Positions 46,115 to 64,000 of a DNA stretch of 64,000 bases are shown piece by piece. A program made the position numbers and the translations under genes. Each line of letters starts with the position of its first letter. Positions within the stretch are counted from its first letter, which is position 1. The notes beneath the pieces were generated by a model. It was not told where the DNA came from. It worked only from the letters and a program-made list of their open reading frames with translations, and ran no database searches. Source of the DNA: Bugulina stolonifera (taxonomy: Eukaryota > Bryozoa > Gymnolaemata > Cheilostomatida > Bugulidae); NCBI GenBank assembly GCA_935421135.1, contig OW285193.1:5822496-5886495 (forward strand), given 5' to 3'.

Positions 46115-46208
46115 CTGAGCACACTTGAGCTAGATATAGGTGCATCACTGATAAAAATGGAATCCATGTTTGTATAATTATTATACAATAATGTTTATTA
46201 GAAAACAT
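46115..46208 (-). other. Candidate signal-peptide exon of receptor 1
   Basis: An ATG at 46208 opens a 31-codon hydrophobic leader (core CIIIIQTWIPFLSV) that ends at a good donor, TCAG|GTAATA, in phase 1. The first mapped exon of receptor 1 (39545) needs phase 1, and the join gives CSGGIFESG, matching the RIGALFQ join in receptor 2. With this exon the protein would be 926 residues. The intron would be 6.6 kb and includes several transposons. A weaker alternative leader starts at 40929, but its donor (C|GTGGAA) is poor. Confidence 0.35.
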
Positions 46209-47689
46209 AAACAGTCAAAATGAAACTCAATTACACGATACAACAACTCCTAGCTTGATTGACACCAACCAACGGTAATGCATTGCGTTGTTAGTAGAAA
46301 ATAGACTGTTGTTGAGTAAAAGGTGTATGAACATAGAGCACATAATATAATGTCACTACAGTAGCTTCATGAAAAGATAGCTCCTCAGTTTATAAAAACC
46401 CAATGCTATCCTCATTGAAAAACCATCAGCTGTACAGAAACCGCAGAGAGAGAAGACAACTCTATGGCTGAAACCTTGATATAACTGAATAACAGTCCAG
46501 AGCAAAAAGTTTCACTTTCCTATCATTCTGTTGTATCTACAGTATACCTCTACTTGTGCACTCCTCCTTACAAATAGTGCATAAATTTAGTTTGTAACTC
46601 TTCTCTTTGTATGCAATCACACACATACTGTACATCTGTTTGCCTTTTGTAGCATTTTAGTGAATTACATGTATATCGAAATGTTTTAGTGAAATAAGTT
46701 ATACAAACTATAGTTTGCATGCACAATGTATAGATTTATATATGTGTGTTTTGGATAGAACTAGATTATTTAAGTTAAAGTCTGTTAAATGTCACATGGA
46801 CAAAGGTTGTGACATTCCAAATGAACACCATGTGTTATTCCATGTACACATTTATGTTAACTATAATTATACCTAGAGGTTTTAGTTTCTTGAGAACTGG
46901 TATGGCATGTGGTCTTGTTGTCATTCTCGCTACAAGCTAATAAGTAGGTGAGAAGATGTGCTAAGAGAGGACAACTTCATATTGTATCCAATAGCTTAAG
47001 GACTTCAGAATAATGAGACTCTGCTAACCAAACAGAGCAGACAACTTCCCACACAGCAATACCTACTTCTGGTATGTAATCAACCTTTATATACATGTAC
47101 ATCTACAATGTAAGTATTCAAAGTGAAAGTCTTTGTTGAGCTGTCAGCCATTGATTAAGATGGTGTAAATTATCAGTAGAATTATTAAAACAACATCATG
47201 CTGAGCTAAAGCTGTTTAGCTATTCTGTCTATGGAAATTTACATGTGAGATACTATAACTTCCAGATTTTCAGTTTAAATGTTTTTCTCTCTAGCCATTT
47301 ATTTATTGTTACTGCTATTTATATTGTAATTAATGGAAAGGTTGCAGATATTACAGTTGAATGAACAGCGAATTTCAACGCAAGAGCAGATAACTTCACA
47401 ACTTACTAACCAAAATAAAATTACACAGAACAGTAAATACAAGGTACATGCCCAAATGCAGGATTTCAGCCTACAGATATAGATATATGTAACAAAGTCC
47501 CTTGCTCCTCATAAGTAAATTTACTTGTAAGAAAAATATAATGAAATGCAATGAACATGAATGTAACTTACTTGTACACATGTATGTGCAAATTATCTAA
47601 ATGTCACCAATTATATGATATTGAATATCACAAAGTACCTGGTATTGAATTCCATCACCTGGTAGTGACTGTCACAAGCTACTCGTATA

Positions 47690-47804
47690 GAATATCGCGA
47701 TTGATGTCTAATACTGTGTGTACATGTCTCCATTGATGTCTAATGCTGTGTACATATTATCACCATTGATGTCTAATGCTGTCTGTACATGTCACCATTG
47801 ATGT

Positions 47805-47830
<26 letters not shown>
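47690..47830 (-). repeat. 32-33-bp repeat containing the receptor 2 stop codon
   Basis: Four tandem copies of ATTGATGTCTAATGCTGTGT-type units. The copy nearest the gene encodes the last codons and the TAG at 47807-47805, so the stop codon and C-terminal codons are repeated downstream. Confidence 0.85.
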
Positions 47831-59917
<12,087 letters not shown>

Positions 59918-60201
59918 AACTCCTACTGATGAGTAGATAATACTCCCTATAACAATACAAAGTATTATACGAGTAAATAATATCACGTCAAGACATTCCC
60001 AACTCTTCCTGGCACCATGGACTCATCCTCTCAAACCATACAGCAATGTATTCCTAGATTACTCTCGGCCCCATAGATCTCACCATTCATACCAAACATT
60101 GGGAAGGAGATGGGCGACTGTTATTGAAAGAGTAACTATATTACAAGTACATGTTTTCGCCCAGAATATTCATTCGTTATGGAATATAACATATACATAC
60201 C

Positions 60202-62101
60202 TGAATAAAAAGAGACAAGAGTGAAAAGAAAGATGTACAAATGGCAAGTGCTGATGCTCCGTGTTGTCAACTTCACAACCACACAATATCTGCGTCAATT
60301 GACAAGGCAGGCAGGTGCTATATTACATCAGTATACGGGAACGAGATGTCATTACATAAGTGCTACTACGATATTCTGATGTCATCATCCTTAGGCAGTG
60401 ACATAAAGAGGTAGGAAAGAGTCTAACTGGGGCTACTTGCAAGGTGCTTAACATGTCAATCTGTCATTTCTTACATACTATAACTAGCTAATAAGTGTGC
60501 GGACTGAGGGCACCTGCAAGAGACTGCCATAAAAACATGAGAACTATCAGCGTTTTACATGTACCAAGAGTCTTATTTGATACATGAAGCAGGTGGATAT
60601 TGTAGAAAGAAACTGACATCATATCAACACTGGAGGAGACAAATCCAAATTAAGGACACTGCTCTAACTTCATGTCAGATGATAAGGATATGCCAAAGCA
60701 GAATGTCATAAACATAGTTGTGATCCATATACCACATCTAGCCATATAACATACGTATAATTTAGACGTAGCAGACAGTAAATATTATACATTCAAAGGT
60801 ACTTTACTGATTTATATTATATATTATTTTATTATTATATATAGTAACTCTACGTAAAATATATTACTATCCAGCTAACTACAACTATTACTTTTCTTAT
60901 GTACTCAGCACCACATATTGCTGACAATTCCACTCTGGTGTGTGAAGGTAATAGAATTTCTAAGAAATGAAATTTCAATAACCGAACAAGATATACTGTA
61001 TATAGAATAACAATTATACCATACTATGAGGCAGTGTATATTAGCTGTACTTGGCCATGCTTATGACAACTTATATACATAAATATATTTATAGGAAAAT
61101 TATGAAACAGGAGCTGGCAGTGGGTTCACCGTGAGCCAGGATTTATAGCCAATCAGGAGAAATCTTTTAGCCACAACAAAATAGCACATTGTCAGAAAAT
61201 AATCTAATGAAAATTAATAATAATAACAAAATAAATGTATAAGAGCTGAAATGTTGAATAAATCCCTTCTGTCCATTTCTCCAAAAATCTGTCACAATAC
61301 CAATACTCTATACTGATCTCCAACTTAATACCAACTACTGGTAAATATATTAGGCTATATTACTTGAAAAATGAGTTAAAGGACTAATAAATATTCCTGC
61401 CTGATGAGCATCCCTCTAAATAGAGCATAACTTTATATAAAATACAAAAAGTATTTCGAATTTGAAGCGAACTGAAAAATTACCCACCAGGACATACACT
61501 TGTAGCTAATATCATATGCCACTGTTGAACAGTTAACATTAGCCAATTAGACAGCATGTATAAACCTACAGTATCAGGACTAGTGCAGGAATAAAGGCAC
61601 CTAATAGTGGAGAATGTAATGATTAGCTAAAGGTTATACAGGGTATACAAGTACCCATTCTAGAATGACCTTCGTCTGTACACACTCAAAAGACATTCCT
61701 CAAATCTAACTTATAAAATGGTTGTTTGTTTACCATGACTGTATCTTTATCATTTGACTGTCTTGCCCAAAAGTTGACATTTGTTGAAGATGATTATTAA
61801 ATTTGCAGAATATCTTTTTAGAAAACTCAAAGCCTGTTTGGCAAAAAAAGTTGAGCAACACTGCTCCACGACCTGGGAGAAAGAAAAGGGGAAGAGAGAA
61901 TGAAGTAATGGCCATTTGTTATGACCAGTAGACTATATTCCACCCTAACTATGCGAGAGACACTAAAACACTGCCTAAGTGTCACTACCTCACAGTGGAA
62001 GGTCTACATGGAGAGTTCCTGGTAGCTCATGTCAGATAAGGGTACCTTGTAATGTGTCACTGGACAGCTGTCAATCACAACAGGTGCTACACTAGTGCCT
62101 T
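60202..62101. other. Spacer between receptor 2 and COQ4
   Basis: AT-rich with no recognised exon. It would hold the receptor 2 promoter (right of ~60.2 kb) and the COQ4 3' UTR. Nothing else was seen. Confidence 0.4.
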
Positions 62102-63798
62102 TCACTTGACTTTGTTACAAGGTGCAGGAGTTACTCCGAGCTGTAGCCTCAGTTCTTCTATAGGGGTTTCCCAGTGTTTCTCAGCATATAAGTTCATAAA
62201 AGACTTGGCATTAAACCCATTGGTTACAGACCAGGAGAATAGCTTGGTTCTCCACAGCTGTCTGTGCCTGAAATGGAAGGAGGTGAAACACATGAAGGAG
62301 TACTAATGCTCATAAAAAAACTAGTATACTATTGTATTTATACTAAACAGTACTGTTATACAAGTATAACTAATACGCATTGGACAGTGCGTGTATACTC
62401 AATCCATATTATATTAATAACATCAGCTATTATAAGTAGTCACAGTGATGGGCATGTCTTTGAAGTCACCGTTACACATCAATATTAATAATTATATCCA
62501 TGTTGATAACACAATGCCCCCCACAAGCTATTATATATAATACAGAGCAAATAACACCTATTACAAAAAATAGTTAAATCTTCTAAAGCATATTATTCCA
62601 CCTACATTTTCTACTAAACTATTCTCTTGACAAAATATTTTAAAGTTGTACATGTAACATCAAAGTGTCTGCAAAATAATTATGTCAGTTAGGTCAGAGT
62701 ACTTAATTGTTCATTGGTGTGGCTCCATAGGCAAGGAGTAGTACCAGCCCATCAATAGCTCTACAAATACATGTCATCCATGGATCACACAATATAGATT
62801 CAGCTCTACTTACTTTGGCCCCAGTCTGACGGGTCCCCCAATAGCAGCCCCCACACACATAGGTAATCCTGTTTGTATGGCCTCAAACCATTTCACAGCA
62901 ACTTCCCCCAACATGTTAGGTTTCATGTCTGTATAGAAAGCATACGTAGCATCAATTTACACAGCCATGTATTATCTTATATGATTACACGTATGTATGC
63001 CTGATCAAATGTAATACATACTATGTAACTAATATTAGAGTGAATGAAGTCACAGAAAGCATCAGAGAATTGAGAAACAAGTAATCCCGCTTCTCCTGTT
63101 GACCTTGACCTTGTACCAAGTGAAACAACTAATTTATGTAGCCTCTGTAGTATCTTTACAATTACAAGATGAGCTCTATCTCTAACATACAAATGCACGA
63201 GCATTCAATTCCCACCTAACAATACAAACGTGTCTATTGTATATAATATATAAATCATAAGAGTGACACACCAAGTATCGTATGAGTGAGATCGTGCATC
63301 TGCCGATATCTCAGCATAACATACGCCAGTTCAAGGTCATCCACAAAGTTCACAGGTCGCCTTGCATCCGGGTCAAAGCCCTGCAACATTTAACGTATTA
63401 ATACACTGGCTAAATACCTTACAATTTGATGCAGAAGGTAGGGAAAAGACTTGAACTGACTTAAATTGGTACATGTACTTAGAAAGCTAAGAGAGGACTT
63501 GAACTGACTTACATTTATACTCAGAAAGTTAGAGTAAGCTTTGCCAAGAGTTGATTCAGGAAGTTGAGAGAGATAGTCCAGATCAACTGTTTCCTTACTT
63601 ATCAGTGGTTTCTCTCTACAATACACTATCAAGTTAGATACTGCAACACATGTTGAGAGTAAAAATATTCCTCGTGCAATTATAAATAGCATTCGACTCA
63701 CTCGAGTATTTGACGTCCGTCACTATCATTTAGCATTCGTCTTCTCATACTTGTGAGTGCACAACTCCCTGAAGCTTCACCCATAGCACATATCATGT
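62102..63798 (-). CDS. COQ4: COQ4, ubiquinone biosynthesis protein (5' part outside window)
   Basis: COQ4 acts in the matrix-side coenzyme Q biosynthesis complex of mitochondria. Exons, 5' to 3': 63798-63702, 63615-63513, 63380-63272, 62928-62814, 62267-62102. Phases agree and give the last ~196 residues; the amino-terminal exons lie beyond the right edge. Family marks seen: MGEASG and GRQILE, then [36 protein letters not shown], and the metal-binding signature HDLTH followed 11 residues later by Glu (HDxxHx11E). Then come [27 protein letters not shown], and a C-terminal [16 protein letters not shown]. The HDxxHx11E signature is intact, so nothing suggests a pseudogene. It lies upstream of receptor 2 on the same strand with a ~2 kb gap, as an ordinary housekeeping neighbour. 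Confidence 0.96.
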
Positions 63799-64000
63799 CT
63801 ATTACAAATACATACTCATTACATTATATAGTGCAGAGTGCATAGAGAAGGAGAGAGAAGTACTACATGCAACTAAAACTCAACAAGGTTATGTTGCCCT
63901 CTGCCAGCAAATGGTAATTCATGATGAAGGCAAAGACAAAGCTTTACATCATGAGAACTAGTACTAGTACTAGTTGGTGATAGAATGGCCGGACTTGCTA

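Overview
This is AT-rich, intron-dense animal DNA with short coding exons, GT-AG introns, tRNA-like SINEs, Tc1 and hAT-type elements and very many private minisatellites. The two glutamate receptors and the CUB/transmembrane proteins point to a metazoan. The compact genes would suit a sponge or another non-bilaterian animal, but that placement is a guess. All gene models were spliced by eye. They rest on consensus splice sites, matching intron phases and exon lengths that sum to whole codons.

Layout from left to right. About 1.0-5.1 kb (+): the membrane and tail exons of a single-pass receptor-like protein with tyrosine motifs. 6.1-11.3 kb and 12.3-17.3 kb (both -): two paralogous type I membrane proteins, each with a signal peptide, two CUB domains, one membrane helix and a cytoplasmic tail rich in Arg-Pro-Gly/Ser repeats. 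19.1-39.5 kb (-), with a possible first exon at 46.1 kb: ionotropic glutamate receptor 1. 47.8-59.9 kb (-), with a 5' UTR exon near 60.2 kb: ionotropic glutamate receptor 2, a tandem paralogue with almost the same exon sizes and phases. 62.1-63.8 kb (-): the 3' part of COQ4, a ubiquinone biosynthesis gene that continues past the right edge. The large introns and spacers carry a palindromic Tc1 relic with a second foldback element inside it, a probable solo LTR, several MITE families, two SINE types and about 20 tandem arrays.

Two features stand out. First, the glutamate receptors sit next to CUB-domain membrane proteins. Known auxiliary subunits of such receptors (Neto1/2, SOL-1, SOL-2) are CUB-domain membrane proteins, so the cluster may encode receptor and partner together; this is inference. 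Second, many of the minisatellites start at, or contain, an exon-intron junction. Units of 18, 30 and 33 bp carry extra splice donors or acceptors in frame with the exon, so alternative use would add multiples of 6, 10 or 11 residues. Two other arrays contain a stop codon. Receptor 2 also has a clean 9-nt microexon candidate in its ligand-binding region.
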